A stretch of 64,000 nucleotides of DNA from Herbaspirillum rubrisubalbicans (GCF_003719195.1 NZ_CP024996.1:992001-1056000); one strand, 5' to 3'; positions 26,806 to 35,473 are shown, numbered from the stretch's first letter. Translations and numbers: made by a program. Notes: a model not told the origin generated them from the letters alone.

Positions 26806-27846
26806 ATGGCAAACAACATCCACTCCGCCTCGCCCGCATCCACCATGGTCAATCCCGCTTCCCCCTCGGGCCTGCGCGCCCGCTTGTTCAACCCGGCCGC
26901 CCGCCAGAAGCTGCTGGCCTTTGCCAGCCTGTTGCTGCTGATCGTGTTCTTCAGCTTCGCCTCGCCTAACTTCATGGAGGTCGACAACCTGGTCAGCATC
27001 CTGCAATCGACCGCCGTCAATGGCGTGCTGGCCATCGCCTGCACCTACGTCATCATCACCTCCGGCATCGATCTGTCGGTGGGTACCATGATGACCTTCT
27101 GCGCCGTCATGGCCGGGGTGGTGCTGACCAACTGGGGGCTGCCGCTGCCGCTGGGCATTGCTGCGGCCATCTTCTTCGGTGCGCTTTCGGGCTGGGTCTC
27201 GGGCATGGTCATTGCCAAGCTCAAGGTGCCGCCCTTCATTGCCACGCTGGGTATGATGATGCTGTTGAAGGGCCTGTCGCTGGTGATCTCCGGCACTCGC
27301 CCGATCTACTTCAACGATACCGAGGGCTTCTCGGCGATTGCCCAGGATTCCCTGATCGGCGACCTGATCCCCTCGCTGCCGATTCCCAATGCGGTGCTGA
27401 TCCTGTTCCTGGTGGCCATCGGTGCTTCCATCATCCTCAACAAGACTGTCTTCGGCCGCTATACCTTCGCCCTGGGCAGCAATGAAGAAGCGTTGCGCCT
27501 GTCGGGTGTGAAGGTGGATTTCTGGAAGGTGGCGGTTTATACCTTCTCCGGTGCCATCTGCGGCATCGCCGGCCTCATCATCGCCTCCCGCCTGAACTCG
27601 GCGCAGCCGGCGCTGGGCCAGGGCTATGAACTGGACGCGATTGCCGCGGTAGTTATCGGTGGCACCTCGCTTTCGGGTGGCACCGGCACCATCCTCGGTA
27701 CCATCATCGGCGCCTTCATCATGAGCGTGCTGGTCAATGGTTTGCGTATCATGTCGGTTGCCCAGGAATGGCAGACCGTGGTTACCGGCGTGATCATCAT
27801 CCTGGCGGTGTATCTGGACATCCTGCGCCGCCGTCGCCGCGCCTGA
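26806..27846 (+). CDS. CUT2 sugar ABC transporter permease of the fucose module
   Basis: This inner-membrane permease of 346 residues is of the RbsC family. It has a polar N-terminal tail of about 33 residues before the first helix, the ITSGIDLSVGTMMTF landmark near residue 82, LGSNEEALRLSGVKVD, and [20 protein letters not shown] positively charged C-terminus (RRRRR) follows the last helix. The ATG at 26806 is 67 bases after the ATPase stop; GAGAGA lies further upstream at moderate distance. Confidence 0.9.
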   Translation: MANNIHSASPASTMVNPASPSGLRARLFNPAARQKLLAFASLLLLIVFFSFASPNFMEVDNLVSILQSTAVNGVLAIACTYVIITSGIDLSVGTMMTFCAVMAGVVLTNWGLPLPLGIAAAIFFGALSGWVSGMVIAKLKVPPFIATLGMMMLLKGLSLVISGTRPIYFNDTEGFSAIAQDSLIGDLIPSLPIPNAVLILFLVAIGASIILNKTVFGRYTFALGSNEEALRLSGVKVDFWKVAVYTFSGAICGIAGLIIASRLNSAQPALGQGYELDAIAAVVIGGTSLSGGTGTILGTIIGAFIMSVLVNGLRIMSVAQEWQTVVTGVIIILAVYLDILRRRRRA

Positions 27847-27947
27847 TTGCGTATCGCCTGCTTGGTATTGGTTTTTTCGTCGCAATGCAAGCCCCGCCGC
27901 AGACGCCACTGCGGCACTCCATCATCGAAAACAAAAGGAGACTTACC

Positions 27948-28886
27948 GTGTTCAAGAACAAGTTACTGGCCGCAGCCCTGGGTCTGAGCTTCGCAGTCGG
28001 CACTTCGGCCGTACAGGCGCAGGAAGTGTATGTGCCGCTGATTTCCAAGGGCTTCCAGCACCAGTTCTGGCAAGCCGTCAAAGCCGGCGCCGACCAGGCC
28101 GGAAAGGATCTGAAAGTGAAGGTCAGCTTCGAAGGCCCGGAAACCGAAGCCATGGTCGACAAGCAGATCGACATGCTCTCCGCCGCCCTGGCCAAGAAGC
28201 CGCAGGCCATCGGCTTTGCCGCCCTGGACAGCAAGGCCGCCATTCCCCTGCTGAAGAAGGCGCAAGCCGCCAAGATTCCGGTGGTCGCCTTCGACTCGGG
28301 CGTCGATAGTGACATCCCGGTCACCACTGCCACCACCGACAACCGCGCCGCTGCCGCGCTGGCGGCCGACAAGATGGCCGAGCTGATCGGCAAGGAAGGC
28401 GAAGTCGCCGTGGTCGCCCACGACCAGACCAGCCGCACCGGCGTGGACCGTCGCGATGGCTTCCTGGAACGCATCAAGGCCAACTATCCGAAGATCAAGG
28501 TGGTCAGCGTCCAATACGGCGCCGGCGACCAGTTGAAGTCCACTGAAGTGACCAAGTCCATCCTGCAGGCCTATCCCAAGATCAAGGGCATCTTCGGTAC
28601 CAATGAAGGCTCGGCCATCGGCGTGGTCAATGGTGTCAGGGAAATGAAGCGCAAGATCATCATCATCGGCTATGACTCCGGCAAGCAGCAGAAGGATGCC
28701 ATCCGCGAAGGCGTGATGGCCGGCGCCATCACCCAGAACCCGGTGGGCATCGGCTACAAGACCGTGGAAGCGGCGGTCAAGGCGATCAAGGGCGAGAAGT
28801 TGCCCAAGGTCATCGATACCGGTTTCTACTGGTACGACAAGAGCAACATCGACGATCCCAAGATCGCCGCCGTGCTCTACGACTGA
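27948..28886 (+). CDS. ABC transporter sugar-binding protein of the fucose module
   Basis: This 312-residue periplasmic binding protein starts with GTG; AAGGAG 7 bases upstream and a good signal peptide (about 24 residues, ending AVQA) decide the start. The mature sequence EVYVPLISKGFQHQFWQAVKAGADQAG, AFDSGVDSDIPVTTATTDN and GYDSGKQQKDAIREGVMAGAITQNP are RbsB/peripla_BP_4 type. L-fucose is the likely ligand from its place between the fucose enzymes and the fuconolactonase. A hairpin follows 10 bases after the stop. Confidence 0.87.
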   Translation: MFKNKLLAAALGLSFAVGTSAVQAQEVYVPLISKGFQHQFWQAVKAGADQAGKDLKVKVSFEGPETEAMVDKQIDMLSAALAKKPQAIGFAALDSKAAIPLLKKAQAAKIPVVAFDSGVDSDIPVTTATTDNRAAAALAADKMAELIGKEGEVAVVAHDQTSRTGVDRRDGFLERIKANYPKIKVVSVQYGAGDQLKSTEVTKSILQAYPKIKGIFGTNEGSAIGVVNGVREMKRKIIIIGYDSGKQQKDAIREGVMAGAITQNPVGIGYKTVEAAVKAIKGEKLPKVIDTGFYWYDKSNIDDPKIAAVLYD

Positions 28887-28896
28887 TCCGGTATTG

Positions 28897-28927
28897 CGGT
28901 TTCCCCAGCCCTGGCTGCGGGAAACCG
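28897..28927 (+). terminator. stem-loop after the fucose binding-protein gene
   Basis: CGGTTTCCC at 28897-28905 pairs with GGGAAACCG at 28919-28927, with an inner CAGCC/GGCTG possibility. There is no T run, so it may be a partial terminator or a message-protecting stem before the lactonase gene. Confidence 0.6.
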
Positions 28928-28953
28928 TGGGCGTCGTCGGACGCGCCTGAGTC

Positions 28954-29005
28954 TAAGTTTTCCGGTTCCGGTGTCTAAGTTTTCGTCTCGAAAAAACTAA
29001 GCAAT
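28954..29005 (+). repeat. second 22-bp-period TAAGTTTT array
   Basis: TAAGTTTT lies at 28954-28961 and 28976-28983, and a degenerate TAAGCAAT at 28998-29005 keeps the 22-base spacing. CTAAG is common to all three. It precedes the fuconolactonase start by about 44 bases and mirrors the array at 24955-25006. Confidence 0.7.
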
Positions 29006-29048
29006 TCCGGTAACGCCTCCCTCCCTACATTCCCCCTGAGACCGCATC

Positions 29049-29918
29049 ATGAAGCCCCTTCGCATCGACGCCCACCAGCATTTCTGGCGCTATCGCGCCG
29101 AGGATTATCCCTGGATAGGCCAGGGCATGGAGCTGCTGGCCTGCGACCGTTTGCCGGGGCAGTTGCATCCCTTGCTGGCCGCCGAAGGCCTGCACGCTTC
29201 GATTGCCGTGCAGGCACGCGCCGGGCGCGAAGAGACCGGTTTCTTGCTGGACCTGGCGCGCGGTGACCGGCGTATTGCCGGGGTGGTGGGATGGGAAGAC
29301 CTGTCCTCGCCGCACCTGGCCGCCAACGTGGCGCAGTGGGGACGCGACAAGCTGCTGGGCTTTCGTCACCAGGTCCAGGATGAAGCCGATGTCACCGCCT
29401 TCATCGAGGCGCCGGCCTTCAATGCCGGCATCAAGTGGCTGCAACAGCAGGGGCTGGTCTATGACGTCTTGATCTATGCCCGGCAGATGCCGGAAGTGCA
29501 GGCCTTCTGCGCCCGCCATGACCGCCACTGGCTGGTGCTGGACCACCTGGGCAAGCCGGCCCTGGCCGAGTTCGGGCGCGGCGAGGTGGTGTTTGATGCA
29601 TGGAAGCGCCAGTTGCGCGCACTGGCGGCCATGCCGCATGTGGCCTGCAAGCTCTCGGGCCTGGTCACCGAGGCCGACTGGCTGCGCGGTCTGCGCAAGA
29701 AGGATTACGACAACATCGTGTTGTGCCTGGATACCGCCCTGGAAGCCTTCGGTCCAGAGCGCCTCATGTTCGGCTCGGACTGGCCGGTGTGCCTGCTGGC
29801 GGCGTCCTATGCCACCGTGACGGGCGTGGTGCGGGAGTGGGCTGCCACGCGGCTGTCGGAACAGGAACAGGAGCAGGTGTGGGGAGCGACGGCGGCGCGC
29901 TGCTACGCGCTGGCCTGA
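29049..29918 (+). CDS. L-fuconolactonase, amidohydrolase family
   Basis: This 289-residue amidohydrolase_2 protein has the metal-binding RIDAHQHFW (His9 and His11 of the HxH motif), the mid-barrel VLDHLGKP histidine near 179, and MFGSDWPVC with the catalytic aspartate near 246. Members next to fucose genes hydrolyse L-fuconolactone to L-fuconate, linking the SDR and the dehydratase. It has its own upstream repeat array, so it may be separately controlled. It converges on the TetR gene with only 3 bases between the stop codons. Confidence 0.85.
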   Translation: MKPLRIDAHQHFWRYRAEDYPWIGQGMELLACDRLPGQLHPLLAAEGLHASIAVQARAGREETGFLLDLARGDRRIAGVVGWEDLSSPHLAANVAQWGRDKLLGFRHQVQDEADVTAFIEAPAFNAGIKWLQQQGLVYDVLIYARQMPEVQAFCARHDRHWLVLDHLGKPALAEFGRGEVVFDAWKRQLRALAAMPHVACKLSGLVTEADWLRGLRKKDYDNIVLCLDTALEAFGPERLMFGSDWPVCLLAASYATVTGVVREWAATRLSEQEQEQVWGATAARCYALA

Positions 29919-29921
29919 ACC

Positions 29922-30530
29922 CTAGCGCGTAAAGCCGTTGAAGGCCACGTGCAGCATGTACTTCACGATCTCTTCATTGTTCATCTTGCTGAACTTTTGC
30001 AGGTAATCCACCGCCGGGTCACAGGTGCGTGCGTAATAGCTGTACAACACCACATCACTGGGCAGCTCCGCATCGAGCTCGCCGTTCTTCTGCGCATCCT
30101 TGACCAGCTTTTCCAGTTGCCCGTTGAGCTTCAAGACGCGCATGACGTACTTGACGTTGCGCATCAACATCTCGCGCACATGCGCGCTGGTGGAGGGCAG
30201 GAAGGGTAGCCCCCCTTCCAGCCGCACCCGCAGCGCCCATTCCAGCATCGCTTCGAGCTTGCCGCGCGGGCTGGCGATGTGATCCAGCTGCGCCAGCTGG
30301 TCGATGGCGCCGTCGATCAGACGCAGCATGGTCTCGCCGATCAATTCTTCCTTGGACTTGAAGTGCTTGTACAGGCTGGGTTTGGAAATGCCCACCGCAC
30401 CGGCCACGTCGTCCATGGTCATCAGGTCATAGCCCTTGCTGCCCAGTACCGACGTGGCCGCATCCAGGATGGCGTTCTCCCGTAATTTGAAGGCTTGGTC
30501 CTTAAAGCTCAGTTTGCCGAAAATACTCAT
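29922..30530 (-). CDS. TetR-family regulator
   Basis: This 202-residue TetR-type repressor has its DNA-binding domain at about 15-65 (RENAILDAATSVLGSKGYD, MTMDDVAGAVGISKPSLYKHFKSKEEL, given as parts) and a helical ligand domain after it. It is divergent from the six-gene lipid cluster. Its start codon overlaps the first of three TTGGTAG repeats, suggesting autoregulation and control of the divergent operon. The ligand may be a fatty acid or acyl-CoA given the target genes, but this is inference. Confidence 0.87.
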   Translation of the reverse strand: MSIFGKLSFKDQAFKLRENAILDAATSVLGSKGYDLMTMDDVAGAVGISKPSLYKHFKSKEELIGETMLRLIDGAIDQLAQLDHIASPRGKLEAMLEWALRVRLEGGLPFLPSTSAHVREMLMRNVKYVMRVLKLNGQLEKLVKDAQKNGELDAELPSDVVLYSYYARTCDPAVDYLQKFSKMNNEEIVKYMLHVAFNGFTR

Positions 30531-30576
30531 TGGTAGTTTAAGTTACTAATTGGTAGATTTTATTTTTCTTTGGTAG
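30530..30576. promoter_or_regulatory. three TTGGTAG repeats with 20-bp period, TetR operator candidate
   Basis: TTGGTAG lies at 30530-30536, 30550-30556 and 30570-30576, each exactly 20 bases from the next. The middle copy is part of a near-palindrome TACTAATTGGTA. The first copy covers the TetR start codon. The surrounding 60 bases are AT-rich. Confidence 0.65.
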
Positions 30577-30645
30577 TAATCTTAGCACCTAAATGGCAGA
30601 TGAGTCGCAAATAAGCGCTGCCCAGGGCCATCACGGCAGAACTTC

Positions 30646-30666
30646 AATAACAAATAACAAATAACA
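30646..30666 (+). repeat. three tandem 7-bp AATAACA repeats
   Basis: AATAACA is repeated three times head to tail just before the FAD oxidase gene (start 30690). It is purine-rich, unstructured leader sequence and could be a simple slippage product. Confidence 0.7.
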
Positions 30667-30689
30667 AAGACATAGGCGGGCAAGTTTTC

Positions 30690-32000
30690 ATGATTCCAAG
30701 TGCACAAGCCAACGCTCAGGCAGCAGGACAGCGCATCGCCGTCATCGGCGCCGGCATTTCCGGCCTGGCCAGTGCCTACCTGCTGGCGCGCCGGCACCAG
30801 GTAGTGCTCTACGAGGCCGCGCCTACCCTGGGCGGGCACGCCAATACGGTCGATATCGCGCCGCAGGGCGTGCCGTTTGCGGTCGATACGGGTTTCCTGG
30901 TCTTCAATGACTGGACCTATCCCAACTTGATCGCCTTGTTCGACGAGCTGAAGGTGGATACCTACGACACCGACATGTCCTTCGGTGTCTCCATGGATGA
31001 GGGCGCCTTCGAATGGGCGGGCACCAATCTGGATACCGTCTTCGCCCAGCGCAAGCGGCTGCTGCAGCCTGCCTTCCTGGGTATGCTGCGCGATATCCTG
31101 CGCTTCAACCGCGCCGCCCATGCCAACCTCGCCGCCTGCCAGGCACGCCCGGTGAGCCTGCGCCAGCTGTTGCAGGAGGGCGGCTATGGCGCCCTGTTCA
31201 GCGATGCCTACCTGATTCCCATGGCGGCGGCCATCTGGTCCAGTTCACCCTCGGACATCCTGGATTTCCCGGCGGCGACCTTCCTGCGCTTCTGCATCAA
31301 CCATGGCCTGCTGCAGGTCAACCACCGCCCGCGCTGGCGCACCGTGCGCGGTGGTTCGCGTGAGTACGTGCGACGCATCGCCGCCACCCTCGACGATGTG
31401 CGCCTGGGCAGCCGTTTGAGCAGCGTTACCCGCAACCAGCAGGGCGTGCTGGTGCGCAGCGCCGGCCCCGCGCCGCGCGAGGAACAGTTCGATGCGGTGG
31501 TCTTCGCCACCCACGCGCCGCAGACCCTGGCGCTGTTGCAGGATGCCACCATCGAAGAACACCAGGTGCTGGCGGCGGTGCGCTACCAGGCCAATACCGC
31601 CTGGCTGCACAGCGACCTGTCCCTGATGCCGCGCCTGGACAAGGTATGGTCGGCCTGGAACTACCTGGGCTCGCGCCACAGCGATGGCCGCCGCGCCGTG
31701 TGCGTGAGCTATTGGCTCAACCGCCTGCAGGACTTGCCCTGTCAGAGCGAGGTCATCCTCACGCTCAACCCGCCGCAGCCACCCAATCCGGCCAGCGTGA
31801 TGGGGCGTTTCGATTATGAACATCCGGTCTTCGACCAGGCCGCCATCGACGCCCAGCAGCGCCTGCCGCAGATCCAGGGCCGGCAGCGCGCCTGGTTCGC
31901 CGGCGCCTGGACCGGCTATGGCTTCCATGAAGATGGCCTGAAGTCGGCACTGCGCGTGGTGCAGGACTTCGGGGTGATGCCGGATTGGGCAACGATATGA
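30690..32000 (+). CDS. FAD-dependent amine-oxidase-like protein of the Cfa cluster
   Basis: This 436-residue flavoprotein has the Rossmann GAGISG at about 20-25 and the ribose-binding Glu42, then GGHANTVDI and, at the C-terminus, WFAGAWTGYGFHEDGLKSAL, the FAD-binding motif of NAD(P)-binding Rossmann/amine oxidase proteins. Such proteins sit beside Cfa-like methyltransferases; relatives have been tied to desaturation or modification of methylated fatty acids. It is the first gene of the TetR-controlled operon. The reaction here is not proven. Confidence 0.82.
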   Translation: MIPSAQANAQAAGQRIAVIGAGISGLASAYLLARRHQVVLYEAAPTLGGHANTVDIAPQGVPFAVDTGFLVFNDWTYPNLIALFDELKVDTYDTDMSFGVSMDEGAFEWAGTNLDTVFAQRKRLLQPAFLGMLRDILRFNRAAHANLAACQARPVSLRQLLQEGGYGALFSDAYLIPMAAAIWSSSPSDILDFPAATFLRFCINHGLLQVNHRPRWRTVRGGSREYVRRIAATLDDVRLGSRLSSVTRNQQGVLVRSAGPAPREEQFDAVVFATHAPQTLALLQDATIEEHQVLAAVRYQANTAWLHSDLSLMPRLDKVWSAWNYLGSRHSDGRRAVCVSYWLNRLQDLPCQSEVILTLNPPQPPNPASVMGRFDYEHPVFDQAAIDAQQRLPQIQGRQRAWFAGAWTGYGFHEDGLKSALRVVQDFGVMPDWATI

Positions 32001-32860
32001 ACATGTCTTCCGCGTCCCGTACCGAGGCCCCGGCCCTGCTGCTCTCCGGGCAGGTGATGCACCAGCGCCTGCGCCCGGTAGTGCACAAATTTGTCTACCC
32101 GGTATTTTGCGTGCGGCTCGACCTGGCGCGCCTGGCCGAGGCCAACAATGCCTGGTTCGGCGTGGATCGGCGTCGCCTGATGTGCGTGCGCACCCGCGAC
32201 TACGGCCCGCGTGACGGCAGTGATCTATCGCGCTGGGTACGCACGCATCTGCAGCAGGCCGGCCTGCCGCAGGATGGCGCGATCTGGTTGCAGACCTTCC
32301 CGCGCTTGTTCGGCTTCGTCTTCAATCCGGTCAGCTTCTTCCTGTGCCACGACCGCGAAGGGGCCTTGCGCGCCGTACTGGCCGAGGTCAACAATACCTT
32401 CGGCCAGACCCAGCACTACCTGCTGTGTGCGCCCGATCAAGGCGCGATCGGCGAACACACGCGGTTGGTCTGCAACAAGCTGATGCACGTCTCGCCGTTC
32501 TGCGAGGTGCGCGGTTTCTATCGTTTCCGGTTTCGCGACCAGGTGCGGCGTGACGCTACGCGCGCCGACACCGCCTTCGTCGGCATCGACTACTACGACC
32601 ACGGCCATCCGGCCGAGGCGATGCAGCCTCAGCAACCCCAGCAACCTCTGATACGTACCGCCATCGGCGGCCACCTGCACCCGCTCACAGCCGCCTCCGC
32701 CTTTGCCGCGCTGTGCGCCCAGCCTCTGCTCACGCTGGGCGTGGTCGCCCGCATTCACTGGCAAGCCTTGCTGCTGTGGCGCAAGCGCGTGCCCTGGTTC
32801 AGCAAGCCCGCGCGTGCAGCCGCCGCAGGGACCACTTCTGGAAAGGAAACCCTCTCGTGA
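31997..32860 (+). CDS. DUF1365 family protein
   Basis: This 287-residue protein of DUF1365 has no assigned activity. The family pattern is clear: LLSGQVMHQRLRPVVHKFVYPVF at the start (given in parts: HQRLRP, HKFVYPVF), FPRLFGFVFNPVSFF, and CNKLMHVSPFCEVRGFYRFRF. I chose the ATG at 31997 overlapping the previous stop (ATGA) over a TTG at 31985. DUF1365 genes almost always lie between the FAD oxidase and Cfa genes, so a role in the same lipid modification is inferred. Confidence 0.85.
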   Translation: MNMSSASRTEAPALLLSGQVMHQRLRPVVHKFVYPVFCVRLDLARLAEANNAWFGVDRRRLMCVRTRDYGPRDGSDLSRWVRTHLQQAGLPQDGAIWLQTFPRLFGFVFNPVSFFLCHDREGALRAVLAEVNNTFGQTQHYLLCAPDQGAIGEHTRLVCNKLMHVSPFCEVRGFYRFRFRDQVRRDATRADTAFVGIDYYDHGHPAEAMQPQQPQQPLIRTAIGGHLHPLTAASAFAALCAQPLLTLGVVARIHWQALLLWRKRVPWFSKPARAAAAGTTSGKETLS

Positions 32861-34068
32861 ACCGCAGCCCCGCATTGCAGAGCACCGGCCGTCGCGCCGG
32901 TCCGATTTCGGCGCGCCTGTTCCTGGCGATGCTAGAACGCCTCGACCATGGCCACCTGGAACTGATCACGCCGCATGGCACCACGCTGACCTTTGGCGAC
33001 CTGCGCCAGCCGCCCAGTGCGCAATTACGCATCCTCGATTGGCGTGCCTGCGGCGCCATCCTGCGCGCCGGTGACATCGGCTTTGGCGAAGCCTACGGCC
33101 ATGGCTGGGTCGAGACCCCCGACCTGGCGGCTTTGCTGCGTCTGGCCATGCGCAACCGCCGTGCGCTCTCCAGCGCCGTCGAGGGCGGGCGCCTGGCCTC
33201 CTGGTGGTATCGCCTGCGCCATCTGCTGCGCTCCAATACGCGCAGCGGCAGCCGCCGCAATATCCATGCGCACTATGACCTGGGTAATGATTTCTATGCC
33301 CTGTGGCTGGACCCGAGCATGACCTATTCCAGCGCCATCTTCAGCCATCCCGGCCAGAGCCTGGCCGCGGCGCAGGCGGCCAAGTACCAGCGCATCGTCG
33401 ACCAACTGGGCTTGCAGGCGGGCGACCGGGTGCTGGAGATCGGCTGCGGCTGGGGCGGCTTTGCCGAACATGCGGCGCGCCTGGGCATCCGCGTGCATGG
33501 CGTGACCATCTCGCCATCGCAACTGGCCTTCGGTCAGCAGCGCATGAAGCGCCAGCAACTGGATCACCTGGCGCACCTGGAACTGTGTGACTACCGCGAC
33601 CTGGATGGGCAGTACGATGCCATCGTCTCCATCGAGATGTTCGAAGCCGTGGGTGAGCGCTTCTGGCAAACCTATTTCGATACCGTCGCCGCTCGCCTCA
33701 AGCCCGGTGGTCGCGCGCTGATTCAATCGATCACCATCGATGAAGCGGTGTTCGAACGCTACCGCGACAGCGCCGATTTCATCCGCGAATTCATCTTCCC
33801 CGGTGGCATGTTGCCCAGCCACGAACGCTTCTCGCGCGGCGCCCAGCGTGCTGGTCTGGCCACCCGCGAGCGTTTCCATTTCGGCCGCGACTATGCCGAA
33901 ACCCTGCGCCGCTGGAACGAGACCTTCCAGGCCCAACGCGAGAGCGTCGCCGCCCAGGGTTTCGATGAACGCTTCCGTCGCCTGTGGCAACTGTATTACG
34001 TGTTTTGCGAAGTCGGCTTCGACGAAGGCCAGACTGATGTGGTGCAATTCCTCTTGCAGAAGGAGTGA
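32857..34068 (+). CDS. cfa: cyclopropane-fatty-acyl-phospholipid synthase family methyltransferase
   Basis: This 403-residue SAM-dependent methyltransferase acts on unsaturated acyl chains of membrane phospholipids. HYDLGNDFY at 139-147 and the SAM-binding VLEIGCGWGGFAEHA at 192-206 are canonical, as are the SIEMFEAVGERFW bicarbonate/active-site region and FPGGMLPSHE. GTG at 32857 overlaps the previous stop (GTGA) and is favoured over an upstream ATG at 32713, which lies inside the previous gene. In this gene context the product may be a methylated, cyclopropane or furan precursor chain; sequence alone does not decide. Confidence 0.88.
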   Translation: MNRSPALQSTGRRAGPISARLFLAMLERLDHGHLELITPHGTTLTFGDLRQPPSAQLRILDWRACGAILRAGDIGFGEAYGHGWVETPDLAALLRLAMRNRRALSSAVEGGRLASWWYRLRHLLRSNTRSGSRRNIHAHYDLGNDFYALWLDPSMTYSSAIFSHPGQSLAAAQAAKYQRIVDQLGLQAGDRVLEIGCGWGGFAEHAARLGIRVHGVTISPSQLAFGQQRMKRQQLDHLAHLELCDYRDLDGQYDAIVSIEMFEAVGERFWQTYFDTVAARLKPGGRALIQSITIDEAVFERYRDSADFIREFIFPGGMLPSHERFSRGAQRAGLATRERFHFGRDYAETLRRWNETFQAQRESVAAQGFDERFRRLWQLYYVFCEVGFDEGQTDVVQFLLQKE

Positions 34069-34071
34069 GTC

Positions 34072-34623
34072 ATGCAGACCCATCTGAGGTACCTGTGGCG
34101 CTGGCTGGCCCTGGCCCTGCTGGCGGTAGCACTGGGTGGCTGCGCCTCGCAGCAATTGTCCGACTACGCCAGCAAGACGCCGCTGTTCGACCCGGCCATC
34201 TTCTTCCAGGGCAAGACCGAGGCCTGGGGCATGTTCCAGAAGCGCGGCGGCGAAGTGGCGCGGCGCTTCCACGTGGTGGTCACCGGGACGGTGGAAGGCA
34301 ATACCCTGACGCTGGACGAACGCTTCCGCTACGACGATGGCCAGACCCAGACCCGCATCTGGACCCTGGTGCGCCAGAGCGACAATAGCTGGCGCGGCCG
34401 TGCCGGCGACGTCATCGGCGAAGCCATCGGCCAGACCGCCGGCAATGCGCTGCACTGGAATTACACCCTGCTGCTGCCGGTCGATGACAAGCAATACGAA
34501 GTCCAGATGGATGACTGGATGTACCAGATGGATGAGCACACTCTCATCAACCGCACCAGCATGAGCAAGTTCGGGGTGGAAGTGGGGCAGGTCACGCTGT
34601 TCTTCCGCAAGGAGGGTGTATGA
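34072..34623 (+). CDS. DUF3833 lipoprotein
   Basis: This 183-residue protein has a lipoprotein signal with lipobox LGGC and Cys24 as the acylation site; the residues after it (ASQQ) do not give an inner-membrane retention Asp. The rest is a beta-rich DUF3833 domain with TFDPAIFFQGKTEAWG-like start, WTLVRQSDNSWRGRAGDVIG and LFFRKEGV end. The function is unknown; the family co-occurs with Cfa, DUF1365 and SDR genes. It lies 3 bases after cfa and overlaps the next gene by 4. Confidence 0.82.
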   Translation: MQTHLRYLWRWLALALLAVALGGCASQQLSDYASKTPLFDPAIFFQGKTEAWGMFQKRGGEVARRFHVVVTGTVEGNTLTLDERFRYDDGQTQTRIWTLVRQSDNSWRGRAGDVIGEAIGQTAGNALHWNYTLLLPVDDKQYEVQMDDWMYQMDEHTLINRTSMSKFGVEVGQVTLFFRKEGV

Positions 34624-35471
34624 ACATCCATGCCAAGTCATTGCCCAAGCAAGCCGCCCAGCCAGGCGCACCGGCCTCGCGAGCGGCCGTGCTGTTCGGT
34701 CCGATGAATCAACCTGTGAGTGACCTGCGCGGCCTGCGCATCTGGCTGGTGGGCGCCTCCAGCGGCATCGGCGCCGAGCTGGCCCGTCAGGCGCTGGCCG
34801 CCGGTGCACGCGTGGCGCTGTCGGCACGCCGGGCCGATGCCCTGCAAGAGATCGCTGCCGGGCACCAGGATGCCTTCATCGCCCCGCTGGACGTGCTCTG
34901 CCACGACGCCTGGCGCGACCAGCACGCCCGCGTCGTGGCAGCCTTCGGCGGCATCGATCTGCTGGTGTTCTGTGTGGCCAAGTATCGTCCCGAACGTAGT
35001 TGGGAAGTTCAGGAAGACGAAGCCGAGCACACCATCCGCACCAACCTCGCCAGTGTCTATTCGGCGCTGGGCGCGGCCTTGCCCGACATGCTGGCGCGCG
35101 GCAGCGGCGGGATCGCCCTGGTGGCCAGCGTAGCCGGCTATGTCGGCTTGCCGGGGGCCTCCGTGTATGGACCGGGCAAGGCGGCGTTGATCAACCTGGC
35201 GGAAATTCTTTACAGCGATCTGCGGCCCAAGGGTTTGAATGTGTATCTGGTCAATCCCGGCTTCGTCAAGACCGAGCTGACCGACAAGAACGACTTCGCC
35301 ATGCCGGCCATGCAGACCCCGCAACAGGCTGCCAGCGCCATCTGGCGCGGCATTGCCGAGGGCCGCTTCGAAATCCATTTCCCGCTGCGCTTCACGGCCT
35401 GGCTCAAGCTCTTGCGTTTGCTGCCGTTCCGCCTGCGCTTCCTGCTGTTTCAGCGCTTCCTGCTCAATTGA
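34620..35471 (+). CDS. SDR oxidoreductase of the Cfa cluster
   Basis: This 283-residue SDR has a polar N-terminal extension of about 38 residues. VGASSGIG at about 44-51 binds the cofactor, and the catalytic Ser, Tyr and Lys lie in VASVAGYVGLPGASVYGPGKAAL. The usual NNAG is replaced by CVAK, an unusual change. The C-terminus is basic and hydrophobic (LKLLRLLPFRLRFLLFQRF), suggesting membrane contact. It could reduce or oxidise a modified acyl group. ATGA overlap with the lipoprotein gene. Confidence 0.82.
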   Translation: MNIHAKSLPKQAAQPGAPASRAAVLFGPMNQPVSDLRGLRIWLVGASSGIGAELARQALAAGARVALSARRADALQEIAAGHQDAFIAPLDVLCHDAWRDQHARVVAAFGGIDLLVFCVAKYRPERSWEVQEDEAEHTIRTNLASVYSALGAALPDMLARGSGGIALVASVAGYVGLPGASVYGPGKAALINLAEILYSDLRPKGLNVYLVNPGFVKTELTDKNDFAMPAMQTPQQAASAIWRGIAEGRFEIHFPLRFTAWLKLLRLLPFRLRFLLFQRFLLN

Positions 35472-35473
35472 CC

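Noticed and set aside
31985..31996. TTG start for the DUF1365 protein
   Set aside because: The ATG at 31997 overlaps the previous stop as in the rest of the cluster and needs no rare start codon.
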